Assembly: GCA_947628695.1 (NCBI GenBank)
Contig: CANRAV010000010.1
Coordinates: forward strand, 1-64,000
DNA length: 64,000 nucleotides
Direction: 5' to 3'
Origin: an uncultured Clostridia bacterium
GTDB taxonomy: Bacteria > Bacillota > Clostridia > Oscillospirales > CAG-382
In this document: piece after piece, positions 26,592-36,941 of the stretch
Numbering within the stretch: the stretch's first letter is position 1
How the letters are laid out: each line of letters opens with the position of its first letter
Position numbers and translations under genes: made by a program
The notes under the pieces: generated by a model
Told to the model about the DNA's origin: nothing
Database searches by the model: none
The model's input: only the letters and a program-made list of their open reading frames with translations

Positions 26592-27199
26592 GAAAAGCGA
26601 AAATAACCGTGCTGGTTTCCGGCGGAGGAACAAACCTTCAGGCGCTTATAAACGCGCAGAAAAAAGGGATAATCAAAAGCGGCGAGATATGCCTTGTCAT
26701 ATCCAACAAAGAGGACGCCTACGCGTTAAAGCGCGCGGAAAAGGCGGGCATAGCGACACGCGTTATAACGAAAAAGGAATGCGGTTCGCAGGAGAATTTC
26801 GAAAGCGAGCTTATAAAGGCCATTGACGGCGCAGGGACGGATCTTATAGTGCTTGCGGGGTTTATGAGCATTCTCGGGGAAGGCTTCACGGCGCACTATG
26901 ACAAGCGTATAATAAACGTTCACCCTTCCTTGATACCCTCGTTTTGCGGTAAGGGATTTTACGGGCTTCGCGTGCACGAGGCTGCGCTTGAAAAGGGCGT
27001 GAAGGTGACGGGTGCTACGGTGCACTTCGTCAACGAGATACCCGACGGCGGAGAGATAATAATGCAAAAGTCGGTAAACGTCCTGCCGGGCGACACAGCA
27101 GAGACGCTTCAAAAGCGCGTTATGCGCCTTGCGGAGTGGAAAATATTACCGCTTTCGGCGGAAAAGGTTTGCTTTGATATAACAAATAAAGAGGTGTAA
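26588..27199 (+). CDS. purN: Phosphoribosylglycinamide formyltransferase
   Basis: This 203-aa protein begins ITVLVSGGGTNLQALINA, the PurN signature. Its catalytic residues lie in RIINVHPSLIPSF, with His and the following Asn-region residues, and in the later Asp of VNEIPDGGEII. It transfers formyl from 10-formyl-THF to GAR. The ATG overlaps the stop of the FNT gene (ATGA). The Fhs enzyme encoded downstream makes its formyl donor. Confidence 0.94.
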   Translation: MRKAKITVLVSGGGTNLQALINAQKKGIIKSGEICLVISNKEDAYALKRAEKAGIATRVITKKECGSQENFESELIKAIDGAGTDLIVLAGFMSILGEGFTAHYDKRIINVHPSLIPSFCGKGFYGLRVHEAALEKGVKVTGATVHFVNEIPDGGEIIMQKSVNVLPGDTAETLQKRVMRLAEWKILPLSAEKVCFDITNKEV

Positions 27200-27201
27200 A
27201 A

Positions 27202-27921
27202 ATGAACGTATACGAAACAGTTGACATTGCAAAGCTTATAAAGGGAAATTCCTATGTGGGCAGGGGAATAGTCATAGGTAAAAGCAGCGACGGCAAAAAC
27301 GCCTGCTGCGCGTATTTCATCATGGGTAGAAGTGCCAACAGCCGCAACCGCGTGTTTGCGGAGAGGGACGGCGTGCTTTATACAGAGCCGTTTGACGCCT
27401 CAAAGGTAGAGGACCCAAGCCTTATCATTTACGCTGCCGTCAGAGAATACGAGAACAAGCTTATAGTTACAAACGGCGACCAGACGGACACGGTATACGA
27501 GGGGCTTAAGGCCGGGAAGGGCTTTGCGTGTTCTCTTAAATCGCGCCGCTTTGAACCGGACGCACCGAACCTTACACCGCGCATAAGCGGTCTTTTGTGC
27601 TTTGAAAACGGCGATTTTACATACAAAATGAGCATCCTTAAAAGTGCCGACGAAAAGGGAACCGCCTGCAATCGGTACACTTTTGATTACGAGCCGCTTC
27701 CCGGCGTCGGGCATTTTATACACACCTACGTGTGCGACGGGGACCCCATACCTACCTTTACAGGCGAGCCGGAGCGTGTGTGCATAGACAACGATATAGA
27801 CGTTTTCACTGATAAGCTTTGGGACGCACTTGACGAGGACAACAAAATCTCTTTGTATGTGCGTTACACCGACCTCAAAACCGGCGGCTGCGTAAGCCGT
27901 TTGATAAACAAGAACAAGTAA
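27202..27921 (+). CDS. purO: IMP cyclohydrolase, PurO (archaeal) type
   Basis: This is a 239-aa soluble protein. The N-terminal GNSYVGRGIVIGKSSDGKN and the following FIMGRSANSRNRVF match the PurO family, first known from archaea, which closes FAICAR to IMP. YVRYTD and GGCVSRLINK near the end also fit. In most bacteria this step is carried out by the N-terminal domain of PurH. Here the neighbouring PurH homologue has only the formyltransferase half, so PurO is needed. It starts 2 nt after purN, with GAGGTG. Confidence 0.85.
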   Translation: MNVYETVDIAKLIKGNSYVGRGIVIGKSSDGKNACCAYFIMGRSANSRNRVFAERDGVLYTEPFDASKVEDPSLIIYAAVREYENKLIVTNGDQTDTVYEGLKAGKGFACSLKSRRFEPDAPNLTPRISGLLCFENGDFTYKMSILKSADEKGTACNRYTFDYEPLPGVGHFIHTYVCDGDPIPTFTGEPERVCIDNDIDVFTDKLWDALDEDNKISLYVRYTDLKTGGCVSRLINKNK

Positions 27922-27938
27922 ACGGAGGAAGCTCGAAA

Positions 27939-29123
27939 ATGAAGGAATTTGAACTTAAATACGGTTGTAATCCGAACCAAAAGCCGGCAAGGATTTATAT
28001 GCACGACGGAAGCGAGCTGCCTATTGAAATCCTAAACGGCAAGCCCGGCTACATAAATTTTTTGGACGCCTTCAACTCCTGGCAGCTGGTTAAGGAGCTT
28101 AAGGCGGCACTCGGTATGCCCGCAGCCACTTCATTTAAGCACGTCAGCCCCACGTCCGCGGCCGTGGGCACGCCTCTTTCCGACAAGCTTAAAAGGGCTT
28201 GCTTCGTTGACGACGTTGAAGGGCTTGACGGGTCGGCCATAGGCTGCGCCTATGCCCGCGCAAGAGGAACGGACAGGATGTGTTCTTTCGGCGATTGGGT
28301 TGCGTTAAGCGACGTGTGCGACGTTGTCACGGCAAAGATGGTTAAGCGCGAGGTCTCCGACGGTATAATAGCTCCGGGATATGAACCGGAGGCCTTGGAA
28401 ATATTAAAAAGCAAAAGGAAGGGCGGCTACAACATAGTAAAGATAGACCCGGATTTTGTTCCCGACGAAGCGGAGCATAAGCAGGTTTTCGGCATTACCT
28501 TCGAGCAGGGAAGAAACAACTTTAGAATCGACCGCGAGCTTCTTTCAAATATAGTTACCGCAAACAAAAACCTTCCCGAATCGGCCGTTCGCGACCTGAT
28601 AGTCTCGCTTATAACGCTTAAATACACGCAGTCGAACTCCGTTTGCTTTGCGGTGGACGGGCAGGCCATCGGCGTCGGCGCAGGGCAGCAGTCGAGGATT
28701 CATTGCACTCGACTCGCCGGCTCTAAGGCGGACACCTGGTTTCTGCGCCAGCACGACAAGGTTTTGAACCTTCCGTTCAAGCCCGAGCTTGGCAGGCCCG
28801 ACAGGGACAACGTCATAGACGGATATATAAACAAAAACGAGGAAGACGTCTGCGCCGACGGCAATTGGCAAAAGTATTTTACAAGAAAGCCGGAGCCGTT
28901 GACGGACGGTGAGATAAGGACTTATCTTTCCGAAATTGACGGGGTGTCTCTCGGCTCCGATGCGTTCTTCCCGTTCAGCGACAACATAGAACGTGCGAAG
29001 AAGAGCGGAGTAAAATACATAGCCGAACCGGGCGGCTCCATAAGAGACGACATTGTCATCGAGTGCTGCGATAAATACGGCATTGCCATGGCGTTTACGG
29101 GAATGCGCCTGTTCCACCATTAA
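27939..29123 (+). CDS. purH: AICAR formyltransferase (stand-alone PurH C-terminal domain)
   Basis: This 394-aa protein corresponds to the formyltransferase half of bifunctional PurH. KYGCNPNQKPARIY is the usual start of that domain, ATSFKHVSPTSAAVG holds the catalytic Lys-His, and VCFAVDGQAIGVGAGQQSRI is a strong signature. The IMP-cyclohydrolase half is missing and is supplied by the preceding purO. It transfers a formyl group from 10-formyl-THF to AICAR (ZMP). ZMP is the ligand of the riboswitch ahead of this operon, so the enzyme's own substrate controls its synthesis. Confidence 0.9.
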   Translation: MKEFELKYGCNPNQKPARIYMHDGSELPIEILNGKPGYINFLDAFNSWQLVKELKAALGMPAATSFKHVSPTSAAVGTPLSDKLKRACFVDDVEGLDGSAIGCAYARARGTDRMCSFGDWVALSDVCDVVTAKMVKREVSDGIIAPGYEPEALEILKSKRKGGYNIVKIDPDFVPDEAEHKQVFGITFEQGRNNFRIDRELLSNIVTANKNLPESAVRDLIVSLITLKYTQSNSVCFAVDGQAIGVGAGQQSRIHCTRLAGSKADTWFLRQHDKVLNLPFKPELGRPDRDNVIDGYINKNEEDVCADGNWQKYFTRKPEPLTDGEIRTYLSEIDGVSLGSDAFFPFSDNIERAKKSGVKYIAEPGGSIRDDIVIECCDKYGIAMAFTGMRLFHH

Positions 29124-29137
29124 GGAGGAGTTGCTTT

Positions 29138-30409
29138 ATGAAGATTCTTGTTGTCGGCGGCGGCGGAAGAGAGCACGCCATAATAAAGAAGCTTAAGGAG
29201 AATAAAAACGTCACCAAGATATACGCTTTGCCGGGCAACGGCGGCATAGCGCGTGACGCCTGCACGGTAGATATAAGTGCTGTGGACATTCCGGCGATAA
29301 AGGAATTTGCACTTTACAACGGCATCGATTACGCCGTTGTCGCGCCGGATGACCCGCTTGTATTAGGCTGTGTTGACGAGCTGGAGGCTGCGGGTATACT
29401 CTGCTTCGGGCCGAATAAGGCTGCCGCAATTATAGAGGGCAGCAAGGTATTTTCCAAAAACCTTATGAAGAAATACGGCATACCTACGGCAAGGTATGAG
29501 GTTTTTGACGACAGAGACAAGGCACTGCAGTACCTTAAAACAGCGCCTGTTCCCACCGTTATAAAGGCAAACGGCCTTGCTCTTGGAAAAGGCGTTATAA
29601 TTGCAGAGACGAGAGAAGCGGCGGAAAACGCCGTAAAGGCCATGATGGACGACAAGATCTTCGGCAAAAGCGGCGAAAGCATAGTTATTGAAGAGTTTTT
29701 GACCGGTCCGGAGGTTTCGGTGCTTTCCTTTACCGACGGGAAGACGCTTGTTCCGATGGTTTCTTCCATGGATCACAAGCGCGCCGGCGACAACGACACG
29801 GGCCTAAACACCGGCGGCATGGGCACCGTTGCGCCGAATCCTTTCTATACAAAGGAAGTGGCTGCGGAATGCATGGAGAAGATTTTCATGCCCACAGTCC
29901 GCGCCATGAATGCAGAGGGCAGGACGTTTAAGGGCTGCCTGTACTTTGGGCTGATGCTTACCCCCGACGGGCCGAAGGTCATAGAATACAATTGCCGTTT
30001 CGGTGACCCCGAAACGCAGGTCGTCCTTCCGCTTTTAAAGACCGACCTTCTCACTGTTATGCAGGCGGTAAGCAGCGGAACCCTTTCCGACATAAAGGTC
30101 GAGTTTGCGGATAAAAGCGCTTGCTGCGTAATTGTCGCTTCCGGAGGATACCCCGGCTCTTATAAAAAGGGCTGCCTCATAGATATGCCAGAAGACGTCG
30201 CAGAGAAGGCGTACATAGCCGGTGCTACCGAAAAGGACGGGAGGCTTTACACAAGCGGCGGACGCGTGCTGGGAGTTACGGCTGTCGCAGATGATTTAAG
30301 GTCTGCGGTTGAGGGTGCCTACGCCATGGCGAAGGAAGTGAAGTTTGAAAACTCGTTCTACCGCAGGGATATCGGCGCAAGGGCGCTTTCGGCACTAAAG
30401 GAGGATTGA
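29138..30409 (+). CDS. purD: Phosphoribosylamine-glycine ligase
   Basis: This 423-aa ATP-grasp enzyme begins MKILVVGGGGREHAIIKKL. NTGGMGTVAPNPFYT and the FGDPETQVVLPLL motif are diagnostic of PurD. It ligates glycine to phosphoribosylamine, giving GAR. The start follows AAGGAGG. It lies between purH and purL with gaps of 14 and 3 nt. Confidence 0.95.
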   Translation: MKILVVGGGGREHAIIKKLKENKNVTKIYALPGNGGIARDACTVDISAVDIPAIKEFALYNGIDYAVVAPDDPLVLGCVDELEAAGILCFGPNKAAAIIEGSKVFSKNLMKKYGIPTARYEVFDDRDKALQYLKTAPVPTVIKANGLALGKGVIIAETREAAENAVKAMMDDKIFGKSGESIVIEEFLTGPEVSVLSFTDGKTLVPMVSSMDHKRAGDNDTGLNTGGMGTVAPNPFYTKEVAAECMEKIFMPTVRAMNAEGRTFKGCLYFGLMLTPDGPKVIEYNCRFGDPETQVVLPLLKTDLLTVMQAVSSGTLSDIKVEFADKSACCVIVASGGYPGSYKKGCLIDMPEDVAEKAYIAGATEKDGRLYTSGGRVLGVTAVADDLRSAVEGAYAMAKEVKFENSFYRRDIGARALSALKED

Positions 30410-30412
30410 CGT

Positions 30413-33400
30413 ATGGTTTACAGAGTTTTCGCTGAAAAAAAGGAAGGGCTTGACAACGAGGCAAGGGCGCTTCTTTCGGACATACGCACTCTTCTTGGCA
30501 TAGAATCGCTTGAAAAGCTTCGCTTGTTTAACAGGTACGACGTTGAAAACATAGACGAAAAGCTTTTTGAATACGCTAAAAACACTGTTTTTTCGGAGCC
30601 GCAGCTCGATTTGACCTATTCCGATTTGACGCTTGACGGCGCTTTCGTCTTCGCCGTTGAGTATCTTCCGGGTCAATTTGACCAGCGGGCGGATTCGGCA
30701 GCGCAGTGCATACAGATAATATCCCGCGGAGACAGGCCGACCGTTCGCACCGCGAAGGTGTACGCCCTGTACGGGGATCTGAAGCAAAGCGAAATAGACG
30801 AGATCAAAAAATATGTTATAAACCCCGTGGAGGCAAGGGAGGCAGCTCTTGAAAAGCCCACAACACTTGCTGCGGAATACGTTGTTCCCGAAGCCGTTCA
30901 AACGCTTCACGGTTTTACAAAGCTTGACAACGCAGGACTTGACGCATTTATAAAGCAGTACGGCTTGGCGATGGACATCGATGACATTGCCTTTTGCAAA
31001 AGCTATTTTGCCGAAGAGGGCAGGGATCCGACGATAACCGAGATCCGCATGATAGATACGTACTGGTCCGACCATTGCCGTCACACCACCTTTCAAACGA
31101 TCATAGACGACGTTGTATTTGAAGACGAGCTTCTCCAAAAGACGTACAACGACTACCTTGAGACGAGGAAGGCTCTTGGCAGGACAAAGCCCGTCTGCCT
31201 GATGGACATTGCCACGCTTGCAGTCAGATACCTGAAAAAAGAGGGCAAGCTTGAAAAGCTTGACGAATCGGACGAGATAAACGCCTGCACAGTAAAAATA
31301 GAGATAGAGGTTGACGGCAAAAAAGAGCCGTGGCTTCTGCTCTTCAAGAACGAGACGCACAACCATCCGACGGAGATAGAACCCTTCGGCGGTGCCGCAA
31401 CCTGCATAGGCGGCGCCATACGCGACCCGCTTTCCGGCCGCGCATATGTCTACGGGGCGATGCGCGTTACGGGTGCAGCCGACCCTTTAAAGCCCGTAAG
31501 CGAGACGATAAAGGGCAAGCTTCCGCAAAGAAAGATTGTCACTACGGCAGCCGCTGGCTATTCTTCATACGGCAACCAGATAGGTCTTGCTACCGGTATA
31601 GTTGACGAGATTTACCATCCGGGCTACGCCGCAAAGCGCATGGAAATAGGCGCGGTTATTGCCGCCGCACCTGCCGAAAACGTCAGGCGCGAGGTTCCGA
31701 CCCCTGGAGACGCAGTAATTCTTCTGGGCGGCAGCACCGGCAGGGACGGCATAGGCGGGGCTACCGGTTCATCCAAGGCACATGATTCGCACTCCGTTGA
31801 AACATGCGGTGCGGAGGTACAAAAGGGCAACGCCCCGGAGGAGAGGAAGCTTCAAAGGCTGTTCCGCAATCCAAGAGCGTCAAAGCTTATCAAGCGCTGC
31901 AACGATTTCGGCGCAGGCGGTGTTTCCGTCGCAATAGGCGAGCTTGCCGACGGCCTTGAGATCGATTTAAACGCCGTTCCCAAAAAGTACGAGGGCCTTG
32001 ACGGGACGGAGCTTGCGATAAGCGAATCGCAGGAGCGCATGGCTGTTATAGTGGACGCGTCGGATGTAGATACCTTCCTCGCCTTGGCAAAGGAAGAAAA
32101 CCTTCAGGCCTGCCGTGTTGCGTCGGTAACCGATACGAACAGGCTTGTAATGAACTGGAACGGTGCGAAAATTGTAGATATAAGCAGAGAATTTCTAAAT
32201 TCAAACGGTGCAGAGAAGCATATAACCGTAACACCCTCTGCGCCCGTCTATTTAGGAAAGACTGTAAAAGGCTCGTTTGCGGAGAATATGAAAGCTGTCG
32301 CTTCCGATCTCAACACCTGTTCAAAGCGCGGCCTTTCTGAAAGGTTTGATTCTACTATCGGCGCGGGCACCGTGCTTATGCCCTTCGGCGGCAAAAACCA
32401 GCGAACGCCCATACAAAGCATGGTGCAGAAAATCTCCGTTGAAGAAGGCCATACAGACGACTGCTCTTTTATGTCCTTCGGCTACAACCCGTTTATATCG
32501 GAGGGCAGCCCGTACCACGGTGCCTACCTTGCGGTTGTAGAGTCGGTCTGCAAGCTTATCGCCTCCGGTGCGGAATTTAAAGATGTGTATCTGTCTTTCC
32601 AGGAGTATTTCGAGCATCCGAGGAAGGACGGCAAAAGATGGGGCAAGCCGCTTGCGGCGCTTCTGGGCGCTTTCAGGGCACAAAAGGAGCTTTCTGTCGC
32701 TTCCATCGGCGGCAAGGACTCTATGAGCGGTTCTTTTGAAGATTTGGACGTTCCGCCAACGCTTGTGTCGTTTGCAGTTACCACGGGGAAGACAAGCGAC
32801 GTCGTGTCGCCGGAGTTCAAGGCTGCCGGCAGCAAGATCGCCGTTTTAAGGCCGGAGTACGGCGAAGACGGGCTGCCTGCGGCTGCTTCACTTTTACAGC
32901 TGTTTGACAAGGTCACCTCGCTTATAAGAAGCGGAAGTGTGCTTTCCTGTTACACTCCGGGCATGGGCGGAGTTGCGGAAGCGGTTATGAAAATGTGTTT
33001 CGGCAACGGTCTTGGTGCGTCTCTTGAGAACATCTCAATGGAAGAGCTTTTCGGTTATTCCTACGGCTCGTTTGTGCTTGAGGTAAAGGAAGGCGCTTGT
33101 GTCGGCGGCATAGTCGGCGAAGTTGTTGACAACGGGAAGCTTTCATACCGGGGAGAGAGTATAGGGCTGAAAGAGCTTTCGGATTTGTACGAAGGCGTTC
33201 TTGAAAGTGTTTACAGCTGCAACATTAAGCCTTCCGGCGGTGCTGCCGAAACTTTTTCCTATAGCGGTAAAGGCAATAGATCTGCCTCTGTAAAGGCAGC
33301 AAAGCCGAGGGTGCTTATACCCGTTTTTCCCGGTACGAACTGTGAATACGACAGCGCAAAGGCGGTTGAAGACGCCGGAGGAGTTTCGGAAATAGTGGTT

Positions 33401-34099
33401 ATAAACAACCTGTCTGCTGCGGGAATTACCGATTCCGTTGAGAGGTTTGCAAAGGCTCTTCACAATGCGCAGGCTGTGTTTATACCCGGCGGCTTTTCCG
33501 GCGGCGATGAGCCGGACGGAAGCGGCAAGTTTATAACGGCGTTTTTCCGCAACGCTGCGGTCAAAGACGGCGTTTCGGAGCTTTTGGAGAAGCGTGACGG
33601 CCTTATGTGCGGGATATGCAACGGCTTTCAGGCGCTTATAAAGCTTGGGCTAGTGCCTTACGGGAAGATAATCGACACAGACGAGAAGTGCCCTACGCTG
33701 ACTTTCAACACGATAGCGCGGCATCAATCGAAGATAGTGCGCACACGCGTTGCCTCCAACAAATCTCCGTGGCTGTCTCTTACAGAGGTCGGCGATGTTT
33801 ACAGCGTGCCGATTTCACACGGCGAGGGAAGATTTTTGGCGGACGAAGCTCTTATTCGAAGCCTTGCGGAAAACGGTCAAATTGCCACACAGTATGTTGA
33901 CTTTGACGGAAAGGCGACAGAAGACATACAGTTCAACCCCAACGGCTCGATGTTTGCAATTGAAGGTATAACCTCTCCGGACGGCAGGGTGTTCGGCAAA
34001 ATGGGTCACAGCGAGAGGAAGGGAAGCGGTCTTTATAAAAACGTTCCCGGCAACTACGACATTCGCATGTTTGAGGCTGCGGTAAAATATTTTAAATAG
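30413..34099 (+). CDS. purL: Phosphoribosylformylglycinamidine synthase, single-chain
   Basis: This is a 1228-aa protein of the large single-chain class common in Clostridia, which needs no separate PurS and PurQ. The two synthetase halves include WSDHCRHTTF, FKNETHNHPTEIEPFGGAAT and GGKDSMSGSFEDL. The C-terminal glutaminase domain (from about 965) has the nucleophile in GICNGFQ and the catalytic His in SHGEGRF. It converts FGAR to FGAM using glutamine and ATP. ATG at 30413 follows AAGGAGG, 3 nt after purD. Confidence 0.95.
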   Translation: MVYRVFAEKKEGLDNEARALLSDIRTLLGIESLEKLRLFNRYDVENIDEKLFEYAKNTVFSEPQLDLTYSDLTLDGAFVFAVEYLPGQFDQRADSAAQCIQIISRGDRPTVRTAKVYALYGDLKQSEIDEIKKYVINPVEAREAALEKPTTLAAEYVVPEAVQTLHGFTKLDNAGLDAFIKQYGLAMDIDDIAFCKSYFAEEGRDPTITEIRMIDTYWSDHCRHTTFQTIIDDVVFEDELLQKTYNDYLETRKALGRTKPVCLMDIATLAVRYLKKEGKLEKLDESDEINACTVKIEIEVDGKKEPWLLLFKNETHNHPTEIEPFGGAATCIGGAIRDPLSGRAYVYGAMRVTGAADPLKPVSETIKGKLPQRKIVTTAAAGYSSYGNQIGLATGIVDEIYHPGYAAKRMEIGAVIAAAPAENVRREVPTPGDAVILLGGSTGRDGIGGATGSSKAHDSHSVETCGAEVQKGNAPEERKLQRLFRNPRASKLIKRCNDFGAGGVSVAIGELADGLEIDLNAVPKKYEGLDGTELAISESQERMAVIVDASDVDTFLALAKEENLQACRVASVTDTNRLVMNWNGAKIVDISREFLNSNGAEKHITVTPSAPVYLGKTVKGSFAENMKAVASDLNTCSKRGLSERFDSTIGAGTVLMPFGGKNQRTPIQSMVQKISVEEGHTDDCSFMSFGYNPFISEGSPYHGAYLAVVESVCKLIASGAEFKDVYLSFQEYFEHPRKDGKRWGKPLAALLGAFRAQKELSVASIGGKDSMSGSFEDLDVPPTLVSFAVTTGKTSDVVSPEFKAAGSKIAVLRPEYGEDGLPAAASLLQLFDKVTSLIRSGSVLSCYTPGMGGVAEAVMKMCFGNGLGASLENISMEELFGYSYGSFVLEVKEGACVGGIVGEVVDNGKLSYRGESIGLKELSDLYEGVLESVYSCNIKPSGGAAETFSYSGKGNRSASVKAAKPRVLIPVFPGTNCEYDSAKAVEDAGGVSEIVVINNLSAAGITDSVERFAKALHNAQAVFIPGGFSGGDEPDGSGKFITAFFRNAAVKDGVSELLEKRDGLMCGICNGFQALIKLGLVPYGKIIDTDEKCPTLTFNTIARHQSKIVRTRVASNKSPWLSLTEVGDVYSVPISHGEGRFLADEALIRSLAENGQIATQYVDFDGKATEDIQFNPNGSMFAIEGITSPDGRVFGKMGHSERKGSGLYKNVPGNYDIRMFEAAVKYFK

Positions 34100-34114
34100 A
34101 ACAGGAGATTGAAA

Positions 34115-35791
34115 ATGGCCTACTTATCCGATATTGAAATCGCTCAGCAATGCAGGATGGAGCCTATAACCGAGATAGCAAAGAAGGCTCATATCGACGA
34201 AAAGTACATAGAACAGTACGGGAAATACAAGGCAAAAATCGATCCGTCACTGCTTAACGACACAAAGCGTGAAAACGGCAAGCTTATTCTTGTCACGGCT
34301 ATAACCCCGACTCCCGCAGGAGAGGGCAAGACGACTACTACAATAGGTCTTGCCGACGGCCTTAAGCGCCTCGGCAAGGACGTGACTGTCGCTTTAAGGG
34401 AGCCTTCCCTCGGCCCGGTTTTCGGCGTAAAAGGCGGCGCTGCAGGCGGCGGATACGCGCAGGTTGTGCCTATGGAGGACATAAACCTTCACTTTACGGG
34501 CGACTTCCACGCGATAGGTGCGGCAAACAACCTTCTTGCCGCGATGCTTGACAATCACATACAGCAGGGCAATTCGCTTGGCATAGATCCCCGCAAAATC
34601 TGCTGGAAGCGCTGCGTCGATATGAACGACCGTCAGCTTCGCTATGTTGTGGACGGACTTGGCGGGAAGGCAAACGGCGTTCCGAGGGAGGACGGCTTTG
34701 ACATAACCGTTGCCTCCGAGATTATGGCGGTTTTGTGCCTTGCGGATTCCATATCGGATTTGAAGGAAAGGCTGTCAAGGATAATAGTCGGATACACCTA
34801 TGACGATGAGCCTGTCACCTGCGGCCAGCTTAAGGCGGCCGGCGCAATGACGGCGCTGCTTAAGGACGCGATAAAGCCAAACCTTGTGCAGACGCTTGAA
34901 GGCACGCCTGCTTTTGTACACGGCGGACCCTTTGCAAATATCGCCCACGGCTGCAATTCCGTTATGGCTACAAGGCTTGCGCTTAAAATGGGTGACTACA
35001 CGGTTACGGAGGCAGGCTTCGGTGCAGACCTCGGCGCTGAGAAGTTTTTGGATATAAAGTGCCGCATGGCGTCTCTCGTTCCGGATGCAGTTGTCGTGGT
35101 GGCGACGGTGCGCGCTTTGAAGATGCACGGGGGACTTGCAAAGACAGAGCTTGCAAATGAAGACCTTCAAGCACTTGAAAGGGGCGTTCCGAATCTCCTA
35201 AAGCATGTTTCAAACATAAAGAACGTTTACGGTCTTCCCTGCGTGGTCGCTGTAAACCGCTTTCCCACGGATACGGATGCGGAAATTGCTTTTATAATTG
35301 AAAAATGCCGTTCGCTTGGCGTAAACACAGTGCTTTCCACCGTTTGGGCAGAGGGCGGAAAAGGCGGCGAGGCTCTTGCAAAAGAGGTAATTCGCCTTTG
35401 CGAAGAAGAGAAGGCGTCTTTCAGGTTTTCTTATGAACTTGACTGTACAATAGAAGAAAAGATAGAAGCCGTGGTTAAAAAAATCTACGGGGGAGACGGT
35501 ATAATAGTTTTGCCATCCGCGAAGAAGCAGATTGAAAAGCTTACCTCTCTCGGCTTTGACCGCGTACCTGTGTGCATTGCCAAGACACAGTACAGCTTTT
35601 CCGACGACCCGTCAAAGCTTGGCGCACCCGGGGGCTTTAAGGTCACGGTTAAAAACGTCAAGGTGTCGGCCGGCGCGGGCTTTATTGTCGTGCTTACAGG
35701 TGACATACTTACCATGCCGGGGCTGCCGAAGTCGCCCGCTGCGGAGAGGATAGACGTTGACGAAAACGGCAGAATTTCCGGGCTGTTTTAA
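34115..35791 (+). CDS. fhs: Formate-tetrahydrofolate ligase
   Basis: This 558-aa protein has the P-loop [18 protein letters not shown] (about 64-81) and [33 protein letters not shown] also fits the family. It activates formate with ATP to 10-formyl-THF, the donor for the PurN and AICARFT reactions encoded just upstream. Together with the FNT channel in the same operon this gives a local route from external formate to the purine ring. ATG at 34115 follows AGGAGA. The upstream in-frame TTG is not needed. Confidence 0.95.
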   Translation: MAYLSDIEIAQQCRMEPITEIAKKAHIDEKYIEQYGKYKAKIDPSLLNDTKRENGKLILVTAITPTPAGEGKTTTTIGLADGLKRLGKDVTVALREPSLGPVFGVKGGAAGGGYAQVVPMEDINLHFTGDFHAIGAANNLLAAMLDNHIQQGNSLGIDPRKICWKRCVDMNDRQLRYVVDGLGGKANGVPREDGFDITVASEIMAVLCLADSISDLKERLSRIIVGYTYDDEPVTCGQLKAAGAMTALLKDAIKPNLVQTLEGTPAFVHGGPFANIAHGCNSVMATRLALKMGDYTVTEAGFGADLGAEKFLDIKCRMASLVPDAVVVVATVRALKMHGGLAKTELANEDLQALERGVPNLLKHVSNIKNVYGLPCVVAVNRFPTDTDAEIAFIIEKCRSLGVNTVLSTVWAEGGKGGEALAKEVIRLCEEEKASFRFSYELDCTIEEKIEAVVKKIYGGDGIIVLPSAKKQIEKLTSLGFDRVPVCIAKTQYSFSDDPSKLGAPGGFKVTVKNVKVSAGAGFIVVLTGDILTMPGLPKSPAAERIDVDENGRISGLF

Positions 35792-35801
35792 GGAGGATTC
35801 C

Positions 35802-36830
35802 ATGACTGTAGTTAAGTTGGGAAAAACGGGGATTTTTTCCGCCAAAAACGCGTTCGGCGCTCTGCCGATACAGCGCGTTTCTACCGAATACGCAGGAAAG
35901 CTGCTTAAAAAGGCATATGCAAACGGCATAACCTTTTTTGATACGGCGCGCGCGTATTCCGACAGCGAGGAGAAGATAGGCCTTGCCCTGTCCGACGTTC
36001 GCAAAAACATCACAATTGCCACAAAAACCGGCGCGGAAACCGTAGAGGGCTTTTGGCGCGACCTTGAGACGAGCCTTAAAAACTTAAAGACCGATTACAT
36101 CGATATCTATCAGTTCCACAACATTTCATTTTGCCCCAAGCCCGGCGACGGAACCGGGCTTTACGAGGCGATGCTTGAAGCTAAGGCTTCCGGAAAAATC
36201 AGGCACATCGGTATAACCAACCACCGTCTTGCTGTCGCCGAAGAGGCGGTTAAAAGTGGGCTTTACGAGACGCTGCAGTTCCCGTTTTGCTATCTTGCCG
36301 GTGAAAAGGACATTTCCCTTGTGCGCCTTTGCCGCGAGAACGACGTGGGCTTTATAGCGATGAAGGGCCTTTCCGGGGGACTTATCAACAATTCCGCCGC
36401 AGCGTATGCCTGGATGGCGGAGTTTGACAACGTGCTTCCGATATGGGGAATTCAGCGCGAGAGCGAGCTTGACGAATTTTTGTCCTACAACGACAACCCG
36501 CCTTCCATGACAGGCGCAATGAAGGACCTTATCGAAAGAGACAGAAGGGAGCTTGCAGGCTCGTTCTGCCGCGCCTGCGGCTACTGCATGCCCTGCCCGC
36601 AGGGTATAGTTATAAACAACTGTGCGAGAATGTCGCAGCTTATAAGAAGAAGCCCGTCGGCACAGTGGCTTTCCGAAAGAAGCAGAGAGATGATGTTTCA
36701 AATAGAAAAATGCGTCGGCTGCGGCAGGTGTAAAAGCAAATGCCCTTACGGTCTTGACACGCCCGCACTTTTGAAACAGAATCTTGAAGATTACAAAAAA
36801 ATTCTTTCCGGCGAGATACATCTTGATTAA
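35802..36830 (+). CDS. Aldo/keto reductase with C-terminal ferredoxin-like [4Fe-4S] domain
   Basis: This is a 342-aa protein. Residues 1-250 form an aldo/keto-reductase barrel, with the catalytic Tyr probably in FFDTARAYSDSEEK and the Lys in IATKTG. The C-terminal part has two cysteine sets, CRACGYCMPC followed by a distal Cys (about 263-285), and CVGCGRCKSKCP (about 309-320), expected to hold two [4Fe-4S] clusters. Such proteins are common in anaerobes and lack a defined substrate. It follows fhs by 10 nt with its own AAGGAGG, and is the last gene before a hairpin. Why it belongs to a purine operon is unclear. Confidence 0.85.
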   Translation: MTVVKLGKTGIFSAKNAFGALPIQRVSTEYAGKLLKKAYANGITFFDTARAYSDSEEKIGLALSDVRKNITIATKTGAETVEGFWRDLETSLKNLKTDYIDIYQFHNISFCPKPGDGTGLYEAMLEAKASGKIRHIGITNHRLAVAEEAVKSGLYETLQFPFCYLAGEKDISLVRLCRENDVGFIAMKGLSGGLINNSAAAYAWMAEFDNVLPIWGIQRESELDEFLSYNDNPPSMTGAMKDLIERDRRELAGSFCRACGYCMPCPQGIVINNCARMSQLIRRSPSAQWLSERSREMMFQIEKCVGCGRCKSKCPYGLDTPALLKQNLEDYKKILSGEIHLD

Positions 36831-36837
36831 ACTTTGT

Positions 36838-36858
36838 CCCTGCGGTTTTACCGCAGGG
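36838..36858 (+). terminator. Hairpin at the end of the purine operon
   Basis: CCCTGCGGT (36838-36846) and ACCGCAGGG (36850-36858) form a perfect 9-bp stem with a TTT loop. The downstream T-tract is poor, so termination may be partial. Confidence 0.6.
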
Positions 36859-36892
36859 CAGGTTGGTATTTAAAGGATTTTGCTGCTTTCTG

Positions 36893-36921
36893 TTTACAAA
36901 ACCTTTAATTTGTATTATAAT
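36893..36921 (+). promoter_or_regulatory. Promoter of the DRTGG gene
   Basis: TTTACA (36893-36898) and TATAAT (36916-36921) are 17 bp apart, 20 nt before the GTG start. Confidence 0.75.
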
Positions 36922-36941
36922 GACCGTGGGGTGAGACGGCA

